Shown piece after piece: positions 27,122-37,000 of a DNA stretch of 64,000 nt. A program made the translations under genes and the position numbers. This stretch comes from an uncultured Flavobacteriaceae bacterium (GTDB lineage Bacteria; Bacteroidota; Bacteroidia; Flavobacteriales; Flavobacteriaceae). The first letter of the stretch is position 1, and every line of letters begins with the position of its first letter. The notes below the pieces were generated by a model that saw nothing but the letters and a program-made list of their open reading frames with translations, was not told where the DNA came from and did no database searches. The stretch lies in NCBI GenBank assembly GCA_947489085.1, contig CANLCJ010000002.1, positions 140,217 through 204,216 on the forward strand, given 5' to 3'.

Positions 27122-28708
27122 ATGAGATTTATCGCTACAGCAATACTCTTATTAGCTACAAGTTACGGCTTTAGTCAAGCTCCCTTAGAATTCAGCGCCG
27201 ATAACACTATTTTAGAAAACACTAGCAATTTTAACGCTGAAGAAATAGGCAATAACGGTTTCAACTTCGACATATTAGATGCGGGAACCAACACTAAATT
27301 TTCTGAATTTGCTACAGCCATTTTTAGAGACAAACTCATAATGGTATCCTCTAAAAAAATTGGTGGTCTTGCAAAAATTGACCCTAATACAAACGAAGCA
27401 TATAAGGAATTGTATTGTGTCGATATAAAATCTAACGGGCGTTTAAAAAAACCGCTTTTGTTTTCAAGAATGCTTAATACTGTAAATAGTGAAGATCAAT
27501 TATCTTTTAGCAAAGACAATAATACAGTATATTATACACGAAGCGATAGAAAAAACTCTATGGAGTATAAATTGTACAAGGCAGATTTAGAGCCTAATTC
27601 TCATGGGAATTGGATTAACCAAGAATTATTGCCTTTAAACGAAGACGGTGTTTCTGTAGAAAACCCGTTTGTAAGTCCTGATGGTACTAAACTGTACTTT
27701 GCTTCTAACAGAGCAGACTCTTACGGCGGTTTCGATATTTACGTAGCCAATATAAAAGCAGATGGTGCTTTAGGAACTCCTAAAAACTTGGGTGCAGCAA
27801 TAAACACAGCTTCTAACGAAAAATACCCTTCTGTATCTAAAGATGGCAACTACCTATATTTTTCGTCTAACGGCCATAAAACCATAGGCGGTTACGACGT
27901 ATTTACGAGTAGAATTTTGAAAGACCGTTACAAAGCCCCTAGAAATATGGGGAATACTATAAACTCTCAATTTAATGAAGTAGCTTATTTTTTAGCTTCA
28001 AAAAATAAAGGTTACGTGTCTTCAGACAGACCTAACGGTAAAGGTGGATACGACATGTACACTGCTACTAACGACGAGGTGGTACAAAGTGTAAAAGGAA
28101 GCGTTATAGACACAGATACTAAAACCGACATTCCTAACGCCTCTCTTATTATTTACAACGAAGATGGCGATGTTGTAGATCAAATTGTGACTGATAAAGA
28201 CGGTAATTTCAAATTTAATGTTGTGCCTTTCGAAATATATACAATAAGCGCTACCAAAGAAGGCTTTAAACAACAAGCCGTTAACTTTACAGCAACTAAG
28301 GGCTACAATACAGAATACATAAAAGATTTTGAACTTACGTCTTCTGTTAATCTCGTGGCTTTAGAAATAGACAATATCTATTTCGATTCTGCTAAATGGA
28401 CTATAAAAGAGAATTCTTATAACGCCTTAAACGAAGTTATAGAAATTTTAAATAAATTTCCAAATAGTGCTATCGTTATTAATGCACACACAGATAATGT
28501 AGGTAGCGACAATTACAACCTTGGTTTATCTGAAAAGCGAGCTAATGCTGCTGTAGAGTATTTAGTAGCTCATGGCATAGAAGAAAGCAGATTAAAACCT
28601 AAGGGTTATGGTGAAACTCAACCAAAAGTAGACTGTAGCATAACATGTACACCAGACCAGTTGGGCGAAAACAGACGTATTGAATTTATGATTGTAAAAC
28701 AAGACTAA
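27122..28708 (+). CDS. OmpA-family protein with PD40 propeller (paralogue of the preceding gene)
   Basis: 528 residues from the chosen ATG, the first before a clean signal peptide (ATAILLLATSYGFSQ). Domain order is as in the preceding gene (PD40 repeats, CarboxypepD_reg-like, OmpA with HTDNVGSDNYNLGLSEKR) but without the SPOR domain. The two proteins align closely across the propeller, so the pair arose by tandem duplication. It lies 233 bp downstream. Confidence 0.85.
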   Translation: MRFIATAILLLATSYGFSQAPLEFSADNTILENTSNFNAEEIGNNGFNFDILDAGTNTKFSEFATAIFRDKLIMVSSKKIGGLAKIDPNTNEAYKELYCVDIKSNGRLKKPLLFSRMLNTVNSEDQLSFSKDNNTVYYTRSDRKNSMEYKLYKADLEPNSHGNWINQELLPLNEDGVSVENPFVSPDGTKLYFASNRADSYGGFDIYVANIKADGALGTPKNLGAAINTASNEKYPSVSKDGNYLYFSSNGHKTIGGYDVFTSRILKDRYKAPRNMGNTINSQFNEVAYFLASKNKGYVSSDRPNGKGGYDMYTATNDEVVQSVKGSVIDTDTKTDIPNASLIIYNEDGDVVDQIVTDKDGNFKFNVVPFEIYTISATKEGFKQQAVNFTATKGYNTEYIKDFELTSSVNLVALEIDNIYFDSAKWTIKENSYNALNEVIEILNKFPNSAIVINAHTDNVGSDNYNLGLSEKRANAAVEYLVAHGIEESRLKPKGYGETQPKVDCSITCTPDQLGENRRIEFMIVKQD

Positions 28709-28888
28709 TACAAAACGCTTTGAAATGCCGATAAACAACAGTAAAAGCTTAAACTTATATGCTTTTAACGAGTTATTTATCGCATGGTCTAAAAGCTTTA
28801 AAACCACTTGTAGATACTAATAACTAGCATTACTTTTGGGGCCGTAGAAACGCATAAAAGTATCTATTAATTAATATCCATAAAATTT

Positions 28889-28917
28889 GCCACACTATTT
28901 TAGTGTGGCTTTTTTTA
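28889..28917 (+). terminator. Rho-independent terminator
   Basis: GCCACACTA pairs with TAGTGTGGC around a TTT loop, followed by T8. It is 180 bp after the OmpA/PD40 stop and just before the next gene, whose promoter must overlap it. Confidence 0.75.
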
Positions 28918-28941
28918 TTAAATTCAAGTACCTTTACTAAA

Positions 28942-29463
28942 ATGATATTTATGTGTAAACTCAAACCACTCGTAATCCTATTTTTAGTTTTAAGCCCTCT
29001 TATTGGCAAAGCACAAGACGACACAACATCTTTTTGGAAAACACTAAAATATGGTGGTAGTTTTGGCCTTAACTTTAGCGATGGCTTTTTTGGCGCTACT
29101 CTAGCGCCCTCTGCCATTTACGAGTTCGATTCGAATTTCGCTTTGGGTGCAGGTCTTAATTTTACCTATAACACCCAAAAGGACATCTCTAAAACCACCA
29201 TATTAGGCGCTAATATTATTGGACTTTATAACGTATTGCCAACCCTACAAATCTCTGCAGAATTCGAACAGCTAAACGTAAATCGTAGATTTGACTCAAA
29301 TTTAGAATTCCCCAATGAGAACTTCTGGTCGCCTGCTTTATTTTTTGGTGCTGGCTTTAGAAACGGAAGTGTTACTTTTGGATTACGTTACAACGTATTG
29401 TTCGACGAAGATGATAGTATTTATGCAGATCCTCTAATTCCTTTTATTAGAGTTTATTTCTAA
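28942..29463 (+). CDS. Outer membrane beta-barrel protein
   Basis: 173 residues from the chosen ATG (a second ATG at 28951 is equally possible). The signal peptide ends IGKAQ. The rest alternates aromatic/glycine-rich strands (GGSFGLNFSDGFFGATLAP, FGAGFRNGSVTFGLRY) and ends in an aromatic residue, F in RVYF, as small outer membrane barrels do. Similar proteins are sometimes labelled alpha-ketoglutarate decarboxylase, which the sequence does not support. Confidence 0.72.
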   Translation: MIFMCKLKPLVILFLVLSPLIGKAQDDTTSFWKTLKYGGSFGLNFSDGFFGATLAPSAIYEFDSNFALGAGLNFTYNTQKDISKTTILGANIIGLYNVLPTLQISAEFEQLNVNRRFDSNLEFPNENFWSPALFFGAGFRNGSVTFGLRYNVLFDEDDSIYADPLIPFIRVYF

Positions 29464-29810
29464 GAATATGTATTTCTAAACCATACCTTTTGCCACTCGC
29501 GCTTTAAAATAAGAAAAGCCACATCGTTAGAGAGCTTTAAAACATCGTTACCATCTAATGCTTTAACATCGGCTTCAGACACATCAATAATATACAGTAA
29601 ATTTAAATACGCCATAAATTTTTCCTGTATAAGATGGTAAACTGTCTCGTGAAGCAATAGTTTTAAACTCGAAGGAAGCACATCTAAATGAAACTCCAAA
29701 TCTACATTGGCCAACAAGAAGTCTTTGTTAAGCTGTTCAATTAACGATTTGTAAAGCTTTGCATCTCTTGCAGTCTCTATCAAAGCATCAAAACTAACTG
29801 GCATTTGCAT
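29460..29810 (-). CDS. Conserved-looking hypothetical protein downstream of the prenyl synthase
   Basis: 116 residues, mostly helical, no signal peptide or TM segment, family not recognised. Its start lies 1 bp after the stop of the prenyl synthase gene, so the two are almost certainly co-transcribed. Its end overlaps the opposite-strand beta-barrel gene by 4 bp. No function can be assigned. Confidence 0.65.
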   Translation of the reverse strand: MQMPVSFDALIETARDAKLYKSLIEQLNKDFLLANVDLEFHLDVLPSSLKLLLHETVYHLIQEKFMAYLNLLYIIDVSEADVKALDGNDVLKLSNDVAFLILKREWQKVWFRNTYS

Positions 29811-29811
29811 A

Positions 29812-30786
29812 CTAAACAGTCCTGTTCATTAAATTGTTTCCAAAAGCCTTAAGAATAGCTTTTTTAGCATCAGAAACATGTAAGGTTTCTAAAACTCCAA
29901 AAGCTTTTTTGGTATAATCTAAAATAGCCGCTTTGGTGGCATTAGCACCACCAGAAGATTTAAAAATAGATTTAGCCGTTTCAATTTTAGAACTAGGATC
30001 TTTTGGCTGAGTTTTAAACAATTCAGCTAAAGCAACTTTATCAGTTTTCGAAGAAAATTCTAATGCTTTTAAATACAAGTACGTTTTTTTGTTCTCTATA
30101 ATATCGCCTCCTACCTGTTTGCCAAACGTCTCTGGATCTCCAAAAGCATCTAAATAATCATCTTGCAATTGAAAGGCAATCCCAAGATTTTTACCAAACT
30201 CGTAAATATTATCTTGGTCTGCCTGACTCGCTCCTGCAATTATAGCACCCATCTTCATTGCTGCAGCCACAAGTACTGCGGTTTTGTATTCAATCATCTT
30301 TAAATACTCTGGTAGGGTTACGTCCGTTCGCGTTTCAAAATCCACATCATATTGTTGGCCTTCGCAAACTTCTATAGCCGTTTTGCTAAACACTTCAATT
30401 AAAGCCTTAAAACGTTCTGGCGCGTACCCTTCGAACAACTGGTACGCCATTATAAGCATAGCATCTCCAGACAAAATTCCTGTATTGGTATCCCATTTTT
30501 CATGAACTGTTTGCTGGCCACGTCGTAAAGGTGCAGCATCCATAATATCATCGTGTACCAATGAAAAATTATGAAATACCTCAACGCTTAAAGCCGCATT
30601 AAGCGCCGCTTTGTAATCCCCATCAAAAACATCGGCAGTCATCAAGGTCAATACTGGGCGTAAACGTTTACCCCCTAATCCTAAAATATAATTTATAGGC
30701 GCATATAAATTTTCTGGTTCGCGTTCTACACTGTACTGTTCTAAATGAGCAATAAACGCTTTTTGGTAAGTTTCTATCGTAAGCAT
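29812..30786 (-). CDS. Polyprenyl (farnesyl/geranylgeranyl) diphosphate synthase
   Basis: 324 residues, trans-isoprenyl diphosphate synthase that condenses IPP with allylic diphosphates. GGKRLRP (38-44) binds pyrophosphate. The first aspartate-rich motif is DDIMD (79-83) and the second is DDYLD (209-213). Phe74, five residues before the first motif, is bulky, which suggests a short product (C15-C20). Works with the Dxs enzyme encoded at 44.3 kb in supplying isoprenoids for quinones and carotenoids. Upstream is the divergent TetR operon. Confidence 0.93.
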   Translation of the reverse strand: MLTIETYQKAFIAHLEQYSVEREPENLYAPINYILGLGGKRLRPVLTLMTADVFDGDYKAALNAALSVEVFHNFSLVHDDIMDAAPLRRGQQTVHEKWDTNTGILSGDAMLIMAYQLFEGYAPERFKALIEVFSKTAIEVCEGQQYDVDFETRTDVTLPEYLKMIEYKTAVLVAAAMKMGAIIAGASQADQDNIYEFGKNLGIAFQLQDDYLDAFGDPETFGKQVGGDIIENKKTYLYLKALEFSSKTDKVALAELFKTQPKDPSSKIETAKSIFKSSGGANATKAAILDYTKKAFGVLETLHVSDAKKAILKAFGNNLMNRTV

Positions 30787-30860
30787 CGCACAAAAATAAA
30801 GGAAATAAGGCTAAAAAAATGGTGCTATGTAAAGTATATGTTAAAAAACATTAAAACCAA

Positions 30861-30888
30861 GGAAACTTCTAATGTTTCTAAAGTTTCC
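30861..30888. promoter_or_regulatory. Palindromic operator candidate of the TetR-led efflux operon
   Basis: Perfect 8-bp arms GGAAACTT and AAGTTTCC are separated by 12 bp. The site ends 5 bp before the -7 box, so a bound dimer would block RNA polymerase. This position and symmetry suit the TetR protein encoded immediately downstream. Confidence 0.7.
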
Positions 30889-30893
30889 ATTTG

Positions 30894-30901
30894 TATCTTT
30901 G
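30894..30901 (+). promoter_or_regulatory. -7 box TATCTTTG of the TetR-led operon
   Basis: Exact TAnnTTTG, ending 7 bp before the ATG at 30909. Transcription starts about 5-8 bp after this box in Bacteroidota, so the mRNA would be leaderless or nearly so. Confidence 0.75.
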
Positions 30902-30908
30902 TGGTGTT

Positions 30909-31514
30909 ATGAAGGATAAAATTTTAAAAAACGCTACAGACCTATTTTTAAGCTACGGCTTTAAAAGCGTTACTATGGACGATATCGCTAACAAAATAGG
31001 CATGTCTAAAAAAACCATTTATCAGCACTTTGATAATAAAACAAAACTTGTAGAAGCTACTACAATGCATTTATTTGAACTTATATCGAATGGCATCAAT
31101 CATATTTGCGAGCTGGAAACCAACCCCATAGAAGAAATCTACAGCATTAAACAATTTGTAATGGCACATCTTAAAGACGAAAAATCGTCGCCCCAGTACC
31201 AGTTGCAAAAATACTACCCAGCAATTTTTAGTGTGCTTAAACACAAGCAGTTTTCTGTAATGCAAGACTGCGTTACTAAAAATTTAGAAAGAGGTGTACA
31301 ACTTGGCATCTATAGAAAAGACATACATATCGATTTTATTTCAAGACTCTATTTTAGTGGTACTACAGTAATAAAAGATAAAGACCTCTTTCCTGAAAAC
31401 AAATTTTCAATGCACATGCTCATGAATAATTACTTAGAATATCACCTGCGCGGTATTTGTACCCCAAAAGGCTTAGACATATTAAATACTCATATCATTT
31501 CAAACCAATCTTAA
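30909..31514 (+). CDS. TetR/AcrR-family transcriptional regulator
   Basis: 201 residues. N-terminal helix-turn-helix (MDDIANKIGMSKKTIYQHFDNK, about 25-46) and an all-helical ligand-binding domain. First gene of a TolC-HlyD-RND operon (1-bp gap to the next start), so it probably represses itself and the pump through the palindrome at 30861-30888. The start at 30909 is preferred because an upstream in-frame ATG at 30891 overlaps the promoter. Confidence 0.9.
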   Translation: MKDKILKNATDLFLSYGFKSVTMDDIANKIGMSKKTIYQHFDNKTKLVEATTMHLFELISNGINHICELETNPIEEIYSIKQFVMAHLKDEKSSPQYQLQKYYPAIFSVLKHKQFSVMQDCVTKNLERGVQLGIYRKDIHIDFISRLYFSGTTVIKDKDLFPENKFSMHMLMNNYLEYHLRGICTPKGLDILNTHIISNQS

Positions 31515-31515
31515 A

Positions 31516-32859
31516 ATGAAAAACAAACTCATCTTTTTTGTCTGTTTATGCTTTACCATAACGCTTATGGCGCAAAACGAGACGAAACAGTTTTCTTTAC
31601 AAGAAGCTATAGATTATGCTCTAACGCATAATACTGCGGCTAATGGCGCTGCTTTAGACATCGAGGCTGCCAAAAAACAGAAGTGGGAGACTATAGCAAC
31701 AGGATTGCCGCAAATTGATGGTAACATAGATTATCAAAACTTTATAAAACAGCAGGTTACTGTAATTCCTTCCAGTGCTTTTGGTGGCCCAGAGGGCGAG
31801 TTTAATGCAGTAGAGTTTGGGTTAAGCCAAAACGTGAATGCCTCTGCAACTGTAACACAGTTAATTTTTGACGGATCTTACATCGTTGGGCTCCAATCTG
31901 CCAAAGTATTTTTAGAAATTTCTAAAAACGCCAAAGCTAAAACAGATTTAGAGATTAGAAAAAACGTCATCAATGCCTATGGTAATGTATTATTGGCTGA
32001 AAAAAGTGTTGCTATTTTAGAAAAAAACAAGGCTGTTTTGGAGAAAAATCTCAAAGAAATTACCAAAATATACGAAAGTGGTTTTGAAGAAGAAGAAAGC
32101 GTCCAACAACTTCAAATTACACTATCTGGTATAGAAAGTAATCTAAATAATAGCTTAAGACTTAAAGACGTAAGTTACCAAATGCTAAACATGACTATTG
32201 GTAGACCTGTAGACGCCACATCGGTTCTAACGGAAGATTTGGAGACTTTAACCTCTAAAAACATAGACCTTAATTTCGCAAATACAACCTTTGCTGTTAA
32301 TACCACCGTAGATTATTTGATTGCAGAAAACGATAAAACCAGTAAGGAACTTCTAGTTAAACTTGAAAGAAGCAGAACTCTACCTACGGTTGGCGCGTTT
32401 TTATCTGGCGGGTACACCTCTTTTAGTGATGACTTCGATTTTTTAAAGCGAGACCAAGATTATTTTGGATATGCCGTATTTGGTGCAAATATTAAAATAC
32501 CCATATTTGGCTCTGGTTTAAAAAGTGCACGAACGCAACGTGCTAAAATCAATTTAGAAAAATCTAAAGCAGAGCTTAGCGATACAGAACAACGTTTAAA
32601 GCTTCAAATTGCCAAAGCAAAGAGCGACTACCAATTTGCGATAGAAGATTTTAATAATAAAAAAGAAAACCTAGACCTTGCAGAGCGCATAGAACAAAAA
32701 AACCAGACAAAGCTTTTTGAAGGCGTAGGCTCTAGCTTTGAGTTAAGACAAGCACAAGTGCAACTCTATAGCGCACAACAAGAACTTTTACAAGCCATGC
32801 TTAACGTTATTACAAGTAAGGCCGCTTTAGAAACCATATCCAATACCATCAAAAATTAA
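31516..32859 (+). CDS. TolC-family outer membrane efflux protein
   Basis: 447 residues. Signal peptide (ends LMAQ), then two OEP repeats of long coiled-coil helices (about 30-230 and 255-440). Outer membrane duct of the RND pump encoded two genes downstream. Starts 1 bp after the TetR stop. Confidence 0.92.
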   Translation: MKNKLIFFVCLCFTITLMAQNETKQFSLQEAIDYALTHNTAANGAALDIEAAKKQKWETIATGLPQIDGNIDYQNFIKQQVTVIPSSAFGGPEGEFNAVEFGLSQNVNASATVTQLIFDGSYIVGLQSAKVFLEISKNAKAKTDLEIRKNVINAYGNVLLAEKSVAILEKNKAVLEKNLKEITKIYESGFEEEESVQQLQITLSGIESNLNNSLRLKDVSYQMLNMTIGRPVDATSVLTEDLETLTSKNIDLNFANTTFAVNTTVDYLIAENDKTSKELLVKLERSRTLPTVGAFLSGGYTSFSDDFDFLKRDQDYFGYAVFGANIKIPIFGSGLKSARTQRAKINLEKSKAELSDTEQRLKLQIAKAKSDYQFAIEDFNNKKENLDLAERIEQKNQTKLFEGVGSSFELRQAQVQLYSAQQELLQAMLNVITSKAALETISNTIKN

Positions 32860-32872
32860 AAAATTAATCCAA

Positions 32873-34045
32873 ATGAAATATTTAAGTTTACTACTAATAA
32901 GCGCCCTTATACTAAATTCTTGTGGTAAAGATAAAACTGCATCTACAGCAACTGTTATCGCATCTAATGATCTTGAATTGATTCGACAAAAAAAAGCGGA
33001 GTTAGACACTAAATCTCAAGAAATTTCAGAGCAACTCAAACAATTAGAAAAAAGCATAAAAGCTTTAGATCCGCAATCTAAAATTCCTTTAATTACCACG
33101 TTTGCAGCCAAAACATCGGTATTCGAACATTATGTGGAGTTACAAGGTGGTGTAGATACCAAACAAAACCTGGTAATTTATCCTGAGTATTCAGGATTAT
33201 TAACCCGCGTCTACGTTAAAGAGGGCCAACGCGTACACAAAGGGCAAACCTTAGCCAAAATAGACGATGGCGGTTTAAGCCAACAAGTCGCACAACTAAA
33301 AATTCAGGCTGATTTGGCACGCACCACTTTCGAGCGTCAAAAACGCTTATGGGATCAAAAAATAGGGAGTGAAATTCAGTTTTTACAAGCCAAATCCTCT
33401 TACGAAGCCCAAGAACAAGCCGTCAACCAACTCGAACAACAAATTGGAAAAACAATAGTACGTGCGCCATTTTCAGGAACCATAGATGATGTTATTACCG
33501 AGCAAGGAAGTGTTGTTGCTCCTGGACAATCCCAATTATTTCGTCTTATCAATTTAGACGACATGTATATTGAAACCGATGTGCCAGAACGCTACATCGC
33601 AGATATTGTAACTGGCAAAACCGTTAAAGTTAATTTCCCTGTACTGGGAAGAACAATCGATGCCAAGGTAAGACAGGCTGGTAACTTTATAAATCCTGCC
33701 AACCGGACTTTTAAAGCAGAAATTGCGCTTCCTAAAACCAAAGATGCAAGCATTAAACCCAACTTAACGGCAAAGCTTAAAATAAACGACTACACCAACC
33801 CTAAAGCCATTCTTATTCCACAAAGTATCATCTCCGAAAATGCTGAAGGCCAGCAATACGTGTACACCGTTACAGATAAAGATGGTACAACAGGAAAAGC
33901 AAAACGCACAATTATAACAACAGGTAAAACACAGGGCGATGCTATTGAAATAGTATCTGGAATTGCCAATGGCGACGAAATTATCGAAGAAGGCGCTAGA
34001 AGTGTTAAAGACGGACAAGCTGTAAAGGTGATAACGCAAGGTTAA
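32873..34045 (+). CDS. HlyD/AcrA-type periplasmic adaptor (RND MFP subunit)
   Basis: 390 residues. Lipoprotein signal with lipobox NSC (Cys17), an early coiled coil (about 35-65), a biotinyl-lipoyl-like hairpin with VKEGQRVHKGQTLAKIDDG, an alpha-hairpin, the beta-barrel domain with FPVLGRTIDAKV and a membrane-proximal domain. Links the RND pump to TolC. Third gene of the operon. Confidence 0.92.
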   Translation: MKYLSLLLISALILNSCGKDKTASTATVIASNDLELIRQKKAELDTKSQEISEQLKQLEKSIKALDPQSKIPLITTFAAKTSVFEHYVELQGGVDTKQNLVIYPEYSGLLTRVYVKEGQRVHKGQTLAKIDDGGLSQQVAQLKIQADLARTTFERQKRLWDQKIGSEIQFLQAKSSYEAQEQAVNQLEQQIGKTIVRAPFSGTIDDVITEQGSVVAPGQSQLFRLINLDDMYIETDVPERYIADIVTGKTVKVNFPVLGRTIDAKVRQAGNFINPANRTFKAEIALPKTKDASIKPNLTAKLKINDYTNPKAILIPQSIISENAEGQQYVYTVTDKDGTTGKAKRTIITTGKTQGDAIEIVSGIANGDEIIEEGARSVKDGQAVKVITQG

Positions 34046-34079
34046 ATCGCAAAATTTTAAACTTAAATGCATTTAAGTA

Positions 34080-37000
34080 ATGGCAAAAACAAACAAAAAA
34101 GTAGATAAAGAATTTGCGTGGTCGTCTTGGGCGATTAATAATAAAACAACCATGTATGTGCTTATAGCGCTTATCTTGGTTCTAGGTACGGGCGCCTATT
34201 TTAGCATGCCCCGAGAAAATTTTCCTGAGATAAAAGAAACTAAAATTTACATTAGTTCTATCTATCCTGGAAACACCGCAGAAGATATTGAGAAACTCAT
34301 TACAGACCCCATAGAAGACAAGCTTAAAACGGTAAGTAATGTGGTTGAAATTACATCGACTTCTCAAGAGGATTATTCTATTGTAATTGTAGAGTTTGAT
34401 GAAAATATTTCGGTAGAAGCTGCCAAACAAAAAGTAAAAGACGAGGTAGACTCTGAAACAGCAAGTGAGGACTGGCCCACATTTAACGGTGCTAAAGTAG
34501 AGCCCAATGTGTTCGATTTAAGCATGTCTGAAGAAATTCCCATACTTAACATTAACATCTCTGGAGACTATCCTATCGATAAGCTTAAAGCCTTTGGAGA
34601 ATATTTAGAAGATGAAATCGAGAGTTTGCAGGAAATCAAACAAGTTGATATTCGTGGTGCACAAGAAAAAGAAGTTGAAATTGCTGTAGACATCTATAAA
34701 ATGATGGCTGCCCAAGTAAGTTTTGACGATATTATCAATACAATTAGCCGCGAAAATTTAACCATGTCTGCCGGTAACCTCATTACCAGCGGCCAACGCC
34801 GTACCATTAGAATTATTGGTGAAATTGAAAAACCAGAAGAACTGGAAAGCTTCGTTGTAAAGTCAGAACGTGGCAACGCCATATACCTAAGAGACGTGGC
34901 TGTAGTGACTTTTAAAGACGAAGATAAAACGACTTATGCTAGAGAGTTTGGACACCCTGTTGTAATGCTCGACGTTAAAAAACGTGCGGGCAAAAACATG
35001 GTAGACGCCGCAGAGCAAATTCAAAAAATAAAAGCCGATGCTGTTGCCAATGTATTTCCTCCAGATTTAACGGTAACCATTGCCAACGATCAATCTTCCA
35101 AGACGATTGGTCAAGTAGACGATTTGGTAAATAACATCATTTTTGGTATTCTATTAGTAGTAACCGTTTTAATGTTCTTTTTAGGATTTAAAAACGCACT
35201 CTTTGTAGGCTTTGCCATCCCCATGTCGATGTTCATGTCGCTTATGATTTTGAACCTTCTGGGATATACAATGAATACCATGATTCTATTTGGATTAATT
35301 ATGGGCTTAGGCATGTTGGTAGATAACGGTATTGTGGTTGTAGAAAACGTTTACCGCTTAATGAGCGAAGAAGGTATGAGCCGCATAGAAGCCGCAAAAA
35401 AAGGTATTGGCGAGATTGCATACCCCATTATTATATCTACTGCGACTACAGTAGCCGCCTTTATTCCTTTAGGGTTATGGCCAGGCGTTATGGGACAATT
35501 CATGATCTATTTCCCCATCACACTTTCGGTGGTACTAGGCTCCTCTTTATTTGTTGCCATCTTTTTTAATTCTGTATTGGTATCACAATACATGACCATA
35601 GAAGACAAAGAAATGCCTCTTAAAAATATCATTAAAATTTCTGCCATTGTTGGTGGTTTAGGAGTTCTCATATTAATTTTTGGGGGTACTTATAGAGGTT
35701 TAGGCACACTTATGGTTGCAACCATAGTATTGCTGTGGGCTTACCGTTTCTTTTTAAGAGGTTGGGCCAACGGATTTCAAAACAAAATACTCCCCAAATG
35801 GGAACGCTTTTACGAACGTATTTTACGTGCTACACTAAAAGGCGGCAAGCCTATTGTGATAACAATAATTACTTTTGTGCTACTTATTATAGCTTTTATG
35901 GGCTTTGGCGCATCTGTTGGAAGTCAGCGTACCAAAGTAGAGTTTTTTCCAGACAATACCCCCAATCAAATTATTGTATATATAGAATACCCTGAAGGCA
36001 CAGACATTGCAAAAACCAATGCCATAACCAAAGATATAGAACAACGGGTTTATACCGTTTTAAATGAAAATACCTACATGAAAGGAGACTTCAATTTCTT
36101 AACAGAAAGTGCGGTATCCCAAGTTGGTGAAGGTGCTGGTAATCCGCAAACCGATGGCGGATCGGCTGCTGAAATGCCACACCGCGGTAAAATTACAGCA
36201 ACTATGCGCGAATACAAATTTAGAGACGGTGCCGATAGTAACGTATTGCTTAAAAAGGTACAAGAAGCTTTAAAAGGCATTTACCCTGGTGTTGCCATTT
36301 CTGTTGAAAAAGATGCCGTAGGCCCTCCTGCTGGTTACCCTATTAATATTGAAATTGAAGGTAAAGACTATGGCGAATTGATTGCTACGGCCGAAAAAAT
36401 GAAAGATTTCATTAATACCAAAAATATCCAAGGTATAGATGCTCTAAAAATTGATGTTAATAAATCGAAACCATCCATGAAGGTTCAAATAGATCGTAAA
36501 AAAGCTGGAGAGTTAGGCGTTACGGCAGGACAAGTAGGCCAGCAACTCCGAAATTCTATCTTTGGAGCTAAAGCAGGTATCTATAAAAATGATGGCGAAG
36601 ATTACGATATTTATGTGCGTTTCAATAAAGAGAACCGCTATAACACCAGTGCCATTTTTAATCAAAAAATCACCTTTAGGGACATCTCTACAGGACAAAT
36701 TAAAGAAGTTCCTGTATCTGCTGTAGCCCATCAAAATAATTCATCTGGCTTTAGTGCTATTAAGCACAAAAGTGTAAAACGTGTGGTAACCCTTTATTCT
36801 GCTTTAGCCCCTGGGTTTACAGATGCTGGTGCTATTGTTACCAAAATTCAAAATGAAATGAAAAGTTTCACAGAAAAACCAGATGATGTTAAAATAGATT
36901 ATACTGGTCAAATTGAAGAGCAAAATAAGCAAATGGCATTTTTAATGGGTGCTTTCTTTACTGGATTAGGATTAATTTTCTTTATCCTCATCTTTCAATT

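Noticed and set aside
28942..29463. Alpha-ketoglutarate decarboxylase
   Set aside because: A database label used for similar proteins. The sequence is a small exported beta-barrel without any cofactor-binding motif.
32873..34045. Missing adaptor for the CusA-like pump
   Set aside because: This HlyD-type gene belongs to the separate TetR operon 25 kb away and lacks metal-binding motifs.
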